Positions 45,361-57,561 of a stretch of 64,000 nucleotides of DNA are shown one piece after another (the first letter of the stretch is position 1; every line of letters begins with the position of its first letter). The notes beneath the pieces are model-generated. The model saw nothing but the letters and a program-made list of their open reading frames with translations, was not told the origin of the DNA and made no database searches. This DNA comes from Xanthostigma xanthostigma (lineage: Eukaryota > Arthropoda > Insecta > Raphidioptera > Raphidiidae). The stretch covers positions 25,444,465 through 25,508,464 of the forward strand of contig OY754468.1 in NCBI GenBank assembly GCA_963575645.1, written 5' to 3'. The position numbers were made by a program, and so were the translations under genes.

Positions 45361-46955
45361 CCTACTTACCTGTGATCCCTCCACCTCAAATATAATTTTA
45401 AAATTGTCTTCCTAAAAAATAACTCAACTCTTAATAATGATGAGATATCAAATATATAACAGCCTGTAAATTTTCTATTAGTGGCTGTTATCACCCACGC
45501 CATAATCATTTTACTAATTTCCTTGTTACTCTTCAAACGGTGAAGAGAAATTTAAACGCTGACGATGGAAGTGACGGGTATCGTCACGTTGCTTACACCA
45601 CATAATTTTTGTCATCAGCCAAGAAGCTTCCAATAACCCATTTAACTTCGAAGTGCATTTTAAACGTTGGCGGTGTAAGTGACGGGTGTATTATATATAG
45701 CACGTTTAATTTATAAGCCTATAACATTTTTATGCCGATCGGATATTTGATCCGTTATCCAACTCCTGTAATATCAAAGACGTGCTCTGACATTGGCGAA
45801 TTCTGACAGCCATTGTGTATTCGGTGCGCCGCTAACACATATCAACTCGGTATAAGTTTTCTTTTGTGTTTATATAAAACAGGTCGGCCTTACTGATATA
45901 CACAAATCTTATTACCATAGACTACCCGGTTTTATAAATTAAACACTTAATACTGAGTTGCAGAACGCTTTGTCAGAAAATCTAATTTGACAAAGACTTT
46001 TGATTGTGATCATACATATTTCTCCGTAAGAAAAGCATAATAGAATTTCAATTCGATTTTGCTAAAAAAATAATTGATTGATTTGAACAATGTTTTTCTC
46101 AAACTGTGTTTACATTTTATATTTTTATTTTTTTGTACACATTTCACTTGAAACAAAATTTTTCTAATCAGTTTGTTGAAGATTTATCTTAAGGATGTTT
46201 GAAATATACAGTCGCAGATAAAGGTAGGTATGTCCATAACCTCAAATCATAAGATGAAGCAACAACATCAGGTTTTATCAAAACTTCTATTTCGGTACAA
46301 TTTGTTAGGCAGCCACAGAAATACATGCGCATATATTACAAGAGTGAGTATGAATGAATGAATGATTAAATTAGGGGTTATGGCTTAATAGCCCGTTATG
46401 CACGTCATCCTAAAAGAATTTTTGTGCTCCCCCTTGTTCTAGACCTAGTTCTTCAGTAGTTTGGATCTCCTCATGAACTCCAGAAGATAGGTGACTAGAT
46501 CATCTTGAGGAATTACTCCGCTTCCATCAATGTATTCAAAGATGGTTGTTCTCCTGTAGGCTAGGCTCTCGCATTCGAACAGTAAATGGTTGGCTGTTTT
46601 GTTCTCCATTTCGCAAAATCTACACTGTGTTTATCCCTGACGTATCCCTATTGTGCGTAGATGCTTTCTCAGGGGTGCATGCTGAGTGAGTAACTAACAT
46701 GGTTAGGCAACAAACAAATTTTTTAATTTCATTGATTATTATTTGTCACGCCATTAGTTGTTTCCAATCAAAAAATCTGTTTTAGTCTCATTGGGCCGGA
46801 ATTTTTTAATTTTATTATTTTAATAAATAACATATTTATTTGAACTTAGCGTATATTGAACAATTTTTTTACTTTGAAAAAATGAAGCTACGAATGTTTA
46901 TAAAACAGCAATAAATACCCGAACCGTTTGAAACAAGTAGGATTATTTTTTACAA
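45361..46955. other. Unassigned gene-free DNA
   Basis: A loose repeat of AAACGCTGACGATGGAAGTG and AAACGTTGGCGGTGTAAGTG (45554 and 45662) is the only structure noticed. Confidence 0.45.
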
Positions 46956-47503
46956 AGGACCCCGCACAAACCTTATGGGATTAGGTTCTTGGTTAAATTG
47001 TTCGAAAATGGTTTTATTTTATAGTTTAAAGGTCACTAAGAAAAAGTACCCATGAGCGCTAAGCCGAAAAACCAAAAGATTTTTAGCTACAGGTATGTTT
47101 AGCCATATTTTAGATATAGGGATATCCATTGAATTCACAAACATGTTTCATGTTCAACTTTTGTACTTTTTTTAGAAATATAAAAATAGTCGAAAACTAG
47201 GTTATATTGGAAGTTGTCACCCTGTATAAAATAACAATGCCATATTCGGATTCAGCGCACTCGAAAACATATTTGTAGAGCTTTTTTTTAGAGGATTTTT
47301 AAGATTCTGAGTTCAATGATTATCCCTATATCTAAAATCTCGCTAAACATATATTATGTAGCTAAAAATCTATTGGCTTTTAGTCTATGTGCCCATGGAC
47401 ACTTTTTCTCAGTGATCTTTAAACTATAAAATAAAATCATTTGCGATCAATTTAACCGAGAACCAAATCCCGTAAGGTTTTTGCGGGGTTCTTTACTGGT
47501 CTT
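46956..47503. mobile_element. Foldback element family B, copy 2
   Basis: The arms 46956-47140 and 47310-47503 start AAAGGACCCCGCACAAACCT and end GTTTTTGCGGGGTTCTTT. It carries the same internal words as 3444-4552 but about half its length; the centre of copy 1 is absent. Confidence 0.78.
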
Positions 47504-49402
47504 TTTTTGAAAAGTGGTTGTTTGAAAACTGTACCGTACTATAGTTTTTTTAGCAAAATATTTCATTTGTCGGTTTCATGAGCACGCTGAGTTATTCGAT
47601 GTTTTGCTTGCAATCAGCAAGCACACCGGGCCGGTTTTAATGCATTAAGGCGACTGCAAGAAGGCAAGCTCAAGAGTTAGCAGGCAGGCAGCGTGCGATG
47701 GCGGTTCGTGTTATCTCCGTTGTGAGAAGTTCTGCTGTAAAGCGGAATGAGCTGGGTCTCTTGTAAAGCTCTATAATGTAATTTAGGTAACACACTGACT
47801 GCTACACCAGCGTGATGTAAAACGCAGCGGCCACGCCCACCGAATTCCGACGACTCTCATCGACTACTGAACTGAACTGAGCTTCTGTTTATTCGCTATG
47901 CACATCACCTTGACTACCTATGGAATAGAATTTACAGAGACCGCGGTGGAGAAATGCGAGACATATCGATGAACTGAAAACATTGACAGGTCACATGTGT
48001 GAAAAAAAAATGAAAAACACGTGAAAGAGACATTTAAGCTTTACAAATCTGTAAATAGTATATTAAAGTATAAGTGGATAAAAAGGTCTTTAAAACAAGC
48101 GTGATTTTTCGAACACGACGGCGCAGCCGGAGTGCTCGAAATAGAGCAAGTGTTTTAAAGACCAGTTATCCACGAATACTTTACGCTATTGTTTTTTATT
48201 GGTGCACTTTGAAATCATAAATACTGGTATTATTACTACAAAAAAATAGAAATAAAAGCTAATAATGTAAAATGATTGAATTCGTGATGTGACATCAGTA
48301 TACCTTTCGTTGTCATGGAAATGAGAAAAACAGAAATTAATTTGCAATTTGTTATTAAAGATTAATTGTTTAATAATGTTTGAATAAAGGTTTTGCATTT
48401 GTTAGTAATATTTTATTTGACGTTACACGCTACTCCTGTCAAATCAATAATCAAAAAATTCTCGAGTTGTTGATGTTCCCAAGGTAACTTTAAAAACGCG
48501 CGTATTTGAAAGTTCGCTTTAAACACTCTGAGGCGTGCTTTAAATAGGTAAAATAGGGCACCAATAAAAAAAAATATATTTTAGAATTCCTCTTCTATTA
48601 TTTTTTTGTTAAATAATGCATTTGGGGGGGTTCTGAGTGGTAGTCAGAGGGAAGCATGAAACATTAACCAAACAAACGATATTTGAGGTTAGAGCATTGA
48701 CAGATAGCTAATATCATATACTTTTATTCTATACTGAGCATAGGAATAAAATCGCAATCGAACTATTAAGGTGCAAACATATCCTTCTGTCCTTTTTTAC
48801 GCCGTAAGCACTGACATATCCAGGAGAGCAAAACAAGCACGGGGGACCCGACTTAAGAAATTTGTAATTTGACCCCTCCTACGCCCATGTTAACGTCATA
48901 GAAAAAGACAAAGTTTTTGAAACAGAGATACTTTATTCAGATTGAATGCAAGTACATCAACCAATTCTATCATCGGAGAAATTAGGGAATTACATCGAAG
49001 AAAGAGACGCAGATATATTTTCGATACACTTTGTTGCCTTCACTCACCGCACATTGAGTAGATAGGCAATGATTCATATAGGTAATTAATAGATATATGG
49101 CTAATATATATTATGTGCTTTTTACCACGTTTTTATTAAGTCGCTTTGTTGAGAATATTTTCTTGTTTCATATTTTTCAGTAGTCGGGTTTTAGTTTTCG
49201 AACTTTATTTAAATTATTTTTTTGAACTTATTTTTCATGTGTTTTCAATTTGCTCCCCTCTGGAACCAAAATTCAAAAAGAAATGTAGCCTATGTTACCC
49301 GAATCGATTGTCACCTTATTTATCAAAATCGAATTAATAGTTTAGGCGCTACGGTGGAACATCCGTAAATACAAACATACATACATAGACTGCTAAATAT
49401 TA
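47504..49402. other. Gene-free stretch with one Helitron-repeat fragment
   Basis: 48100-48190 is one inverted unit of the 91-bp Helitron repeat. Near 49121 TTTTACCACGTTTTTATTAA matches the left edge of family G. No gene recognised. Confidence 0.5.
48100..48190 (+). repeat. Single unit of the 91-bp Helitron repeat
   Basis: GCACGACGGCGCAGCCGG-type core (GACGGCGCAGCCGGAGTGCT), then GCAAGTGTTTTAAAGACCAG and CACGAATACTTTACGCTATT. Same orientation as the unit at 28855. Confidence 0.8.
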
Positions 49403-49572
49403 TTAATAAAAATCACAGGATTGTGGACGAAAAGTTATTTATTTAGTGTACGACGTTTCGTCTATTTTAGACTTTTTCAAGTACTTTTTTACTTGAAAAG
49501 TCTAAATTTATAAACGAAACGTCGTACACTAAATAAATAACTTTTTGTCCACAATCCTGCGATTTTTATTAA
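49403..49572. repeat. Hairpin with ~80-bp arms
   Basis: AAAAATCACAGGATTGTGGA through ACGACGTTTCGTC and AGACTTTTTCAAGTA is followed by its complement up to GATTTTTATTAAAT. The loop is only a few bases. No target duplication could be separated from the AT-rich ends. Confidence 0.9.
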
Positions 49573-50281
49573 ATTATCTCGATGGACACGATATCTAATA
49601 TATATAGACTGCTAAACTCATAACCCTTCCTTTTGGATTCTCCGTAGCCGGGTAAAAATAAGATAAAAATGGTGCTTAAAACAAGGTATTTGTGAAGAGC
49701 GGATCATACTCCGAGGTTAGACTTTTGCTAAAATGAGATGCAGTTTTTGAGAACTTTGTCAGTCCTATCGTTAGAGTCAGTACTACAGATAGAAATGACC
49801 TGGGTTAGAGCAAAATGCATCAACCTTAATGGCAGTTGTGTCAACAGTAAAACATCTTTACCACTCACTGACTTTACATTGCATTTGCAGACGGCCGAAA
49901 CTCTTTAATGGCCAACGTCTGTATGTTTTGCACTTCCACTTTGCAAGTAGTTTTTTTAGGTTGTCAACTACCATGTTTATGAAGGCGAAGTATCAGATTT
50001 TCGACGATATTTCTCAAACTGTTCACTTTAGCGTGGCACTTTTTTATACATAAAAATGCTTAAAATTCGGTCATTTTCTAAATTCGTCGAAAAAAAAACT
50101 ACTACTTAAAATAACAAAACTGTGTAGGGGGCGGCGCAACGATTCGACACTTGTGTTGTGTCTCCCTATCGATTGTCAAAGTTTTCAATGTCTGACTCAA
50201 ATGGCAAAACAATGAAACTCGTGAAAAGTTTTCGCGTGAAGACCCGGTTCTGTGTCCTGTTCTGAGTTTAGGGTTATATAA
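49573..50281. other. Unassigned gene-free DNA
   Basis: Nothing recognised. Confidence 0.45.
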
Positions 50282-50800
50282 AAAAAATAATATACCACGT
50301 TTTTAAAACGAACTAAAAAGTAATAAAATAGTAAAAGGAAATTAAAAAAAAAATGTTAATATACCACGTTTTTAAAACGAACCAAAGAGTATAAAATAAT
50401 TTCTTCAAACCATATGAAGGGTACACGGGAAGAAGGCGGTTTGTCTAAAAATGTAAATTGTGCAGGAGAGCATTTTGAAGTGTTTAAGATCGTACCATTT
50501 ACTTGCTGATGCATTTCTTTCAACGCTTATAACTTTTGACCTAGCATATTCTTGTCTAAAATGAATACACCAACAGAAAGGTACGACTTTTGGCTACAAG
50601 ATGGCATAAAAAAATTAATTTCGAATGTTTACTGACAAATCGCCTTCTTCCCGTGTACCCTTCATAGAGTAGGATTTGAAACGAAAAACGTGGGGCGCAT
50701 TATTCCTTTTATCTCATTCATTGACTACTCTCTGCACTTCTTTTGTAACTGTCGCATTCGCCCCACGTTTTTCGTTTCAAATCTTATTCAGGAAGCTTAA
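50282..50800. repeat. Foldback repeat family G, copy 2
   Basis: TACCACGTTTTTAAAACGAA appears twice in tandem at the left (50293 and 50361). After the inserted MITE, GTAGGATTTGAAACGAAAAA and CGCCCCACGTTTTTCGTTTC form the inner inverted pair (about 50668-50790). Confidence 0.7.
50415..50664. mobile_element. TA-flanked MITE nested in family G
   Basis: TGAAGGGTACACGGGAAGAA plus GGCG at the left is perfectly inverted at the right (CGCCTTCTTCCCGTGTACCC plus TTCA), with TA outside both ends (50413-50414 and 50665-50666). TIRs are about 30 bp with one mismatch. Tc1/mariner-type insertion rule; no protein. Confidence 0.88.
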
Positions 50801-51589
50801 AACACGTTAAACGCCATATGCATCCATAAAGATGCACAATTAAATTTGATTATTAGGCCGCATGTATCCACATTTATACACAGACAAGGTCTTACTTTTG
50901 GACTGCGTGTGCTTATACAGCTACACAATATCCATATCTAACTCACTAGTATGGCCCAGGGAGTTAAACTATGCGCTGGTCCACGATATTTTTTTTTATT
51001 TAGTACATATTTTATCGTTTATAAAAAAGTAAAAATCATGGCTGATTTTTAGGTTTTATTTATTACTTAAAAATTGAATACGAAAATAAACAATATAAAT
51101 ACATTATTGCACATAAAAAATAGATTCAGAACACAATATTAAAAAAAAAATCATTGTGTGATTGTGTGAATTTCAAAAAAGCAACTAATACAAATATACG
51201 TGTTACATGCTTGACATTTGTAGTGTGTTTGTGTGGCATGTTTTGAGCGAATTTTCTCTTTTTTAGCGTCTCTATTTTCTTTTGTACCAATGAGTACGAC
51301 TTTTCTTTTGATTCGTTTGTAGTGAATTATATTCATGGAGAAATACTTAGTGAGAATATGTAGATGAATATGGGCATACTCTAGGATACACGTGGTCCAA
51401 TATGTATTTTTTTTCTCAGTGGGCCGATGCAGCTAATTAGATGCACGGCAATTACTTAGAAATTATGTGACATATGCACGAATTGTGAGATAGACTAAAT
51501 AATATATTTTTTGTTGTTAATATACAAAAGAAACACTTTGGCCCACAGATTAAATGCAATCTGCATGTGGTGCTTAACGAGTTAAAAAC
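50801..51589. other. Unassigned AT-rich DNA
   Basis: Nothing recognised. Confidence 0.45.
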
Positions 51590-52450
51590 CAATTATACTT
51601 TTTAGTTCGTTTTCATAACGTAGTATAATAATTTTTTTTAAAATTTCTTTTATTATTTTTATACTTTTTAGTTCGTCTAAAAATGTGGTGTATTATTTAA
51701 AAAATGTTATTTCTTCTATTTCCACATGTTCTTGTATTGTCATCTGATTCTGAGTAAGTTAAAAATTTCAAGTCTCTATCTCATTAAGAAGTTAGTTTAA
51801 ATCTTTGTATTATTATTATTTATTGATATTTTTTGTTAATATATTGTCTGAAAAATTGGTCGATAATTTTATTTATTGAAATTAGTTTAAAGTTAATGAC
51901 AAAATTCCACCCGGACAGACATACAAGAAAGCAAGTTAATAAGAACTTAAAATTAGTTTGGTTCAAATATTTTAATATCTATTGTTGAAAGTAACGTAAT
52001 TGAATTCAACTATTAAGTAGTCTGTTGGATGAATGAACGGTGCTTTCTCTGCACTTGGATAGTGAGTTATATATTGTAAGTGGATACTTAATGTGTGCTA
52101 TGTTACACTAGGTGTAGTGCATAGACTGCAAGTAGCAACACTAATGGCGATGCACCAACTCCCATTATTTGACTCACCGGAACTCGACAAGTGCTTCCAT
52201 AGAGCTTTGCAGATGGACGCTCTGTGCGTTATCGCCTTCACTACACCTTGGTACAGCTGTCTCAATAGTACATGGGTGCAATAACGATATTTTACTACGT
52301 TTTTATTAACTATTGCTTTTCTTGTTGTTGGGTGGAACTTTGTAATTAGTTTTAAACTAACTTCCTGATGAGATAGAGACTTGAAATTTTTAACTTAACT
52401 CAGAATTAGATAACAATACAAGAAAATACAAAAAAAAGAAGAAAATAATG
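51590..52450. repeat. Large inverted repeat, family G, copy 3
   Basis: 51590-51960 (TTTTTAGTTCGTTTTCATAA, TTTCAAGTCTCTATCTCATT, AATTCCACCC) is inverted relative to 52290-52450 (GGGTGGAACTTTGTAATTAG, ATGAGATAGAGACTTGAAAT). The left arm contains family D copy 3. Between the arms, 51970-52290 is unassigned. Confidence 0.7.
51802..51881. mobile_element. Family D fragment, copy 3, with 10-bp duplication
   Basis: TTATTGATATTTTTTGTTAA ... GGTCGATAATTTTATTTATT is one arm of the family D foldback. It interrupts the family G arm, and TTAGTTTAAA is present on both sides (51792-51801 and 51882-51891) but once in the uninterrupted arm at about 52355. Confidence 0.8.
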
Positions 52451-53010
52451 AAAAAATGTTGAATGTGTAAAGAAGACCAATTCCAAAATACATCTTCAGA
52501 TTAAAATCTGTCTACAATCAAAATTATAATATCATGAACAATTTTTATACATTGAATAGGTTTTAAAAATATACTTGAATTATTATATGTACTTACAAAG
52601 TTTTGAAAATAATTTATTCAAGCTAAATCTCATAGCGAAGTTTTTATGATATAAATGAATGAAAGAAAAATGATGATTTTAATTTTGAATACATTATTTA
52701 AAATTGAATTTAATAATTTTTAAATTGAAATTTTTGATTAATATGAACATCACTATCAGCCGGCTGATAGTCAAGTAATGCTGTACAACGAGCAAATTTT
52801 GATACGAAAAAGCAGGAATGTTGCGAAATGCCCGTAGTGGTGCCTTGTTTATAAGTTATGAAATGCAATTATTTCTGTAAAAAATCTATTATTCTCCACA
52901 CATTCAACATGTATAAGTTATTCCACACTCGTCACCGTATCTTTCAAATAATGATGAAAGAAATAAAATAATTAATAATAATTCAATCGATATATAATAT
53001 AATTCATTCT
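52451..53010. other. Unassigned AT-rich DNA
   Basis: Nothing recognised. Confidence 0.45.
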
Positions 53011-53083
53011 TACTTTGCTACTCAGTTGGTTAGAGCGTTGTGCTAATAACTCGAAGGTCGCGGGTTCTATCCCCCATGGGCCA
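53011..53083 (+). pseudogene. tRNA-Ile (AAT) pseudogene
   Basis: CTCAGTTGGTTAGAGCG is a complete D arm. GTGCTAATAAC carries the AAT anticodon, and AAGGTCGCGGGTTCTATCCC is variable loop plus T arm (box B with one change). The 3' acceptor strand ends ATGGGCCA, but the 5' strand (TACTTTGCTA) no longer pairs with it, and one base is missing between T arm and acceptor. It is therefore a decayed copy rather than a working gene. It may be the head of a SINE, though no body was recognised. Confidence 0.8.
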
Positions 53084-53144
53084 TATAATAGTAAAATGTT
53101 TTTACGGTGTATTTTTGTTTTTACCTAATTTTTATTAACTGAAA

Positions 53145-53390
53145 AGAATATAATAATTTCTTTAGAGACAGATTTTTAACTTGTAGGATTTAAAACGTAA
53201 AACGTGGGGCGCGTGCGACACTTATATAAGAAGTGAAGAGCGAGTAGCTTTCAATGAAAAAATCTATTTATGCGATAAAACGAATAATGCGCCTCACATT
53301 TTTCGTTTCAAATCCTACAAGTTGAAAATCTGTCTGTAAAGAAATTATTATCTACTTTTTAGTTCGTTTTAAAAACGTGGTATATTAATA
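53145..53390. repeat. Foldback repeat family G, copy 4
   Basis: TTGTAGGATTTAAAACGTAA and CGTTTCAAATCCTACAAGTT are inverted. GACAGATTTTTAACTTGTAG and its complement extend the stem to about 70 bp. The right end TTTTTAGTTCGTTTTAAAAA matches copy 1. Confidence 0.78.
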
Positions 53391-54468
53391 ATTTTAATTA
53401 TTTATTATTTAAGTTTAGAATTCAGCTTATGAAGTTCTGCTCGTGAAGGGTGTTTCCCAATGAACAAATCTAAATGTATAGAATGTAAGGTATCATTGAT
53501 AAATTATTTTTATTATTTTCGATTGTCGTAAGTAAAAAAATATATTGGAAAAAAACAATAATATATTTCCGAGGTACCTTCAGTAGAAGACAGAATGTTC
53601 AAATTTCCATATTTCAGTCGCTTTTAATTCCACAAGGGAATATGATTTTACTGGGCGACCAGCATTCATCCCCTGGTGGCGTAAATTGAAATATTTTATT
53701 TAAAAAAAAATGTTTCATGGCCGCTTTCGACGCATATACGGAGTTATCATCAAGTACTTGAAACTGTCAGAGAGATACACATAGACGTTGGGGAAAATGC
53801 TGCTAAAATTGCTAAAAAATGGAAATTTACATCAAATTTATAAGACCTTCGTACCTTCAAATGTTTGTTGAATGTGTGTTTAAAATAGGGAAAAATATCG
53901 TTATATAGATATTAAAAATTGATTGTTGTATCAAAATAATATTGCCGTTATCTGTTTGTTCGCTTATATTGCTTATAACCGATTTTCATAGACCTTTTCT
54001 TTCCTGCGCAAGGAGGGTCTGGTTTTCCGCAAAGATCTGTAATTTTTAATTTACAGTGTAATATTTAAAACGCAATGCTATTATGACTCGTGTGATTTTT
54101 CGTTTAAATCCCAAGTCGAAAATCTGTGTCATTACGCCCTAGATAAACTATATACAACGACGTTAAAGTTCAGCTAAATGATAAATGTTAGATTTTTTCG
54201 TAAGTTCACTTTTGAGAATAGAAAAAATATTAAGTTAGTTTGAAAACTGTCTGTATATACAAATGGAGCATAATACAGAATATCTTAAAGCATTCTGAAT
54301 GACGTACAAGGACCAAGGAATAATCCGGATAAGTAAATTGAGAATAGAAAGTTTCCTAGTTCATTATAGTTTCGGTTAACTAGTTCTTACAATCGACCAT
54401 TTTATGCTGCGTTGCAGTAAGCATTGTCAAAAAGATCGATTTTGAGATCGTAAAATTATAGTTTTTAT
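53391..54468. other. Unassigned gene-free DNA
   Basis: Nothing recognised beyond an insect-repeat word at about 53710-53770 (GCTTTCGACGCATATACGGA). Confidence 0.45.
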
Positions 54469-54476
54469 ACAGGAAG

Positions 54477-55460
54477 GAATGTTCCCTCTAATTTTTTCGC
54501 TGACTACGCGGTACAAAAGTATGGGAGCAAAAATGTTAAAAACGTATGTAAAAGTGTGCAAGTGAGAAGAAGGGGTCATGTACCTGGGCCTGAAGTCAAA
54601 ATTTCTTTTAATATATTTTTTGATCCTTTAAATTTCACTTTTTTGTGAAATTTGGAATTTCGTCATTTTGACGTGATAACGTCTTATAGATTGATGAATC
54701 ACCAATCTTATAAATTGATAAAACACCGGCTGCATGCACGAAAAAGTGTAACGGTCGTAACGTTCCTAACGTTCGTAACGCGTAACGTTCCGCCTGACCC
54801 TGTGCGTGCTTTTTGCTAATTTCTCGCTCAATTTAAATCAGATCGGTTTGAAACCAGTCTTAAACGAAAGAGGAGAACATTTTACATAGATTTCGTATAA
54901 CAGAATTTGCCTAAACAGTTTTTTTATACAAATTTATATAGAAAAATAGCTGTATAAAATATAAATGCAATGTTGTCTAATGCATGGCGCGACGCGGTCG
55001 GTCGTCTTTGTTTGCCGTACATGGAAATTAGAATATAACGTATGTCTTGTCTTAACATGTAAACGGCTGCATTTCTAATGTTTAATTCAATTTTTTGACA
55101 TTAGTATTTTGTGAAATGCAACGCCTTCTAAGTTAAGTATTGGAATAACTAATTATTATTAGAACATAATACTTTGACAGTTGCAAACGTCACTTTTGAC
55201 ATTTCTTATCATTCCGACACCAAGGATAAGCAGATTGAAACCAAATTTTGGGAGGTTTAGGTTATGTATTACGGAATACGTTATCACGTAAAACTATCGT
55301 CCGTAAACCGACTTTACAGACAACCAATTTTTTAGATGTAATTCTTTCATAAAAAAAAATTTAAAAAATTGTGAACAAGTCCATTGTGCGCAGAATACAA
55401 AGACGGCTGCGCAACTTTCTAAAAATTGGAGCGCGGCCGCGTAGCTTAGAGGGAACGTTG
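54477..55460. mobile_element. hAT element with family A nested inside
   Basis: GAATGTTCCCTCTAATTTTT at the left and TTAGAGGGAACGTTG at the right are hAT-type ends with two mutations at the left. ACAGGAAG (54469-54476) and ACAGGAAA (55461-55468) form the 8-bp target duplication. Removing family A copy 5 leaves about 325 bp. No transposase. Confidence 0.85.
54670..55327 (+). mobile_element. Family A element, copy 5
   Basis: Ends as in the other four copies. It contains both the ACGTTAC-rich block with GCCTGACCCTGTGCGTGC and the interior of copy 1 (GAAAGAGGAGAACATTTTAC, CGCGACGCGGTCGGTCGTCT). It is the most complete copy apart from lacking the family X block found in copy 1. Confidence 0.82.
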
Positions 55461-55468
55461 ACAGGAAA

Positions 55469-56456
55469 AACCATCTAATGTGGTTAAACTTCCTGGTTTG
55501 TAGAACATTAGATTCTATTAACACAAGAACCAATAATTGATCAACATATAATCGTTCTTTAAGTTAAATTTTGATCAAAAGTGTAAATTACATGGTTTCA
55601 ATCGATCAGTTATATTATTCGAGCAAAATTGATTTTTAAATTCGACTATCATATTATGCTTTTTTATAAAAAGTGAGTGCAAAAAATCAGATTTTCATAT
55701 TTCCCTCGTACTATACGAGAAGAGCTGTATCGATTTTAATTAACTCCTTATAGGTTTTAGAGATAATAAAATTTTTTTAAACAAAATATTATTTATTTTT
55801 TGTAACTACGCTGTACAATAATTATTATTTACGTTATAACTGAGTGATCTGCCATATATATAGATGATTTAACAGTGTTCATTTTTTAATTCAAGCATTT
55901 TGCTCTAAAAAATAAGTTTGTACCTATATGTTAAGAGCCCGTTTCCCCTGGTTTTCTCAATGCAATACAGTGGTCTGCGGTCCCGTATAAATCTGATCGT
56001 AAAACGAGAGATAAAATTATGAAAAATTATTTTTATGGAGATTAAGGATCAATCTATGTCCCTATTGTACCATTTTTTTAATTTTTTTAGCAGAAGATTT
56101 TTTAAAAAAATTTTAAAAACCGTAAAAAGTGTCTTTTAAAAGCATTCGCCATTATTTAACAAAGTAAAAAATGAAAAATTTGTTACAATACGGACATAGA
56201 TTGATCCTTAATATAACTAGAAAAAAATATGGCGTAGCCTGTTTTCCAAAATTACGACCCAGTTTATACGGGAAGCCGTAGCTCTGCAATGAAAAAATAT
56301 CGTAATATGTTGAATTGACTGGTGCTGTAACTACGGAAAGAACGGGTGTTTTTGAAATTATCATCTGTGCTGGCATGTGCCGTTAAAATTTAGGGCTGGG
56401 TTGTATACTATAATATAGTGGTTTGATATATTCGTTGCAACGATTTTAATTTAAAG
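55469..56456. other. Unassigned AT-rich DNA
   Basis: Short inverted words around 56040 and 56200 (GATTAAGGATCAATCTATGT and complement) hint at a decayed palindromic element. No gene. Confidence 0.45.
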
Positions 56457-57400
56457 TTCGCTGCATACGAGGCTGGATTTGCCGCTAGATTTCACAACTA
56501 GTTTTCTTAATTGCTATTATGTGCTCGCTTCACACAAGGGCGTAGATATTTTTTTTTCTAGGGGGCGGGGTATAAAGCTAAAGAAATCAATATTTTTAAG
56601 TTTTATTAATAGGAATAAACACCAAAACCAAATGACTAAACTAAAAAACTTTGTTTTGGGTAGAATTTGAAGAGCCAAAAAAAAGTCTTTTTCATATAGG
56701 CACACGGGTCTCGTAAAATTCACGTAATAATGCGGGACATTTCCTATAAATACGGGACACAGAGCTTTAATGCAGGACTGACCAGGAGTATGAAACTCAA
56801 TACTATTCGAGCTTCTCTTATTTGTCTGAAGGAATAATTTTAATGCCAACATGATAGCATGAAAATTGATGAAAATATACTTTTGACGAAATGACGCCAG
56901 CTCACCAAAGCGCATCAAAGCGGGAGTTTCAAAATTGTCTACTTATGTTATGAACAATATTATTTAATAAAAAAGGATGAAAAACTGTTCAATTCTTACA
57001 AAATTACAATTATAAGACGAAGTGTATTTTAAACAAAAACCATTTTGTTCGAAACGTGCTTGTTGTGACAACACCATTTCTAGGGCAGCTACGTACACAC
57101 ACCATTTTACACAGTAGGTATTAAAATCATTCCTTGTCATTTAAGAGGTCACCTTGCCATCACACAAGACATCTTTACAAACACACACTATGTCATAATG
57201 TTTGTTTGTGGTCCTTTGTTCATGTCGCCCACGTGACAAGATACTGTTTCCAGATTGGTTCTTGCTCAGAGCCAGCAGATGACCTTAAAAGAACAATAGC
57301 CCTTGTTCTTATTTTAATTTTGTGAGCTAGCAGGCGAGCCCACAGTGGCTTCATTTCCAGCTTTGTACCAACAGAAGTCCAGCGTTTCAACATGGATTAT
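56457..57400. mobile_element. Family U element, copy 2, disrupted
   Basis: CGCTGCATACGAGGCTGGAT and GTGCTCGCTTCACAC at the left match the right end of 18632-19053 in inverse. The other side (GTGGCTTCATTTCCAGC, AACAGAAGTCCAGCG) matches its left end. CACGTGACAAGATACTG is shared with copy 3. The middle (about 56535-57060) is unrelated DNA, probably inserted; the 133-codon minus-strand frame there is not recognisable. Confidence 0.5.
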
Positions 57401-57561
57401 CGCCGTGGAAAAAAAAAAGATTACCTTTGTCAGCAGTACGTAAGAAAAAATGTAACATTGCCAAATATAATAGGTAAATATTTTATCTATAATACTTATT
57501 TTATTGATTTATATTGATATTTAACTTCCAATAGGAAGTTATTGTAATGGGTTAGAAAATG

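Noticed and set aside
53011-53083. Functional tRNA-Ile
   Set aside because: The acceptor stem no longer pairs and one base is missing after the T arm.
56517-56918. 133-codon minus-strand frame
   Set aside because: No motif; lies in DNA inserted into a family U element.
57392-57473. Possible 5' coding exon of the transposase (ATG at 57392, donor at 57474)
   Set aside because: The reading phase does not join to the acceptor at 59139 without a one-base change in a 10-A run, and the DNA overlaps the end of a family U repeat.
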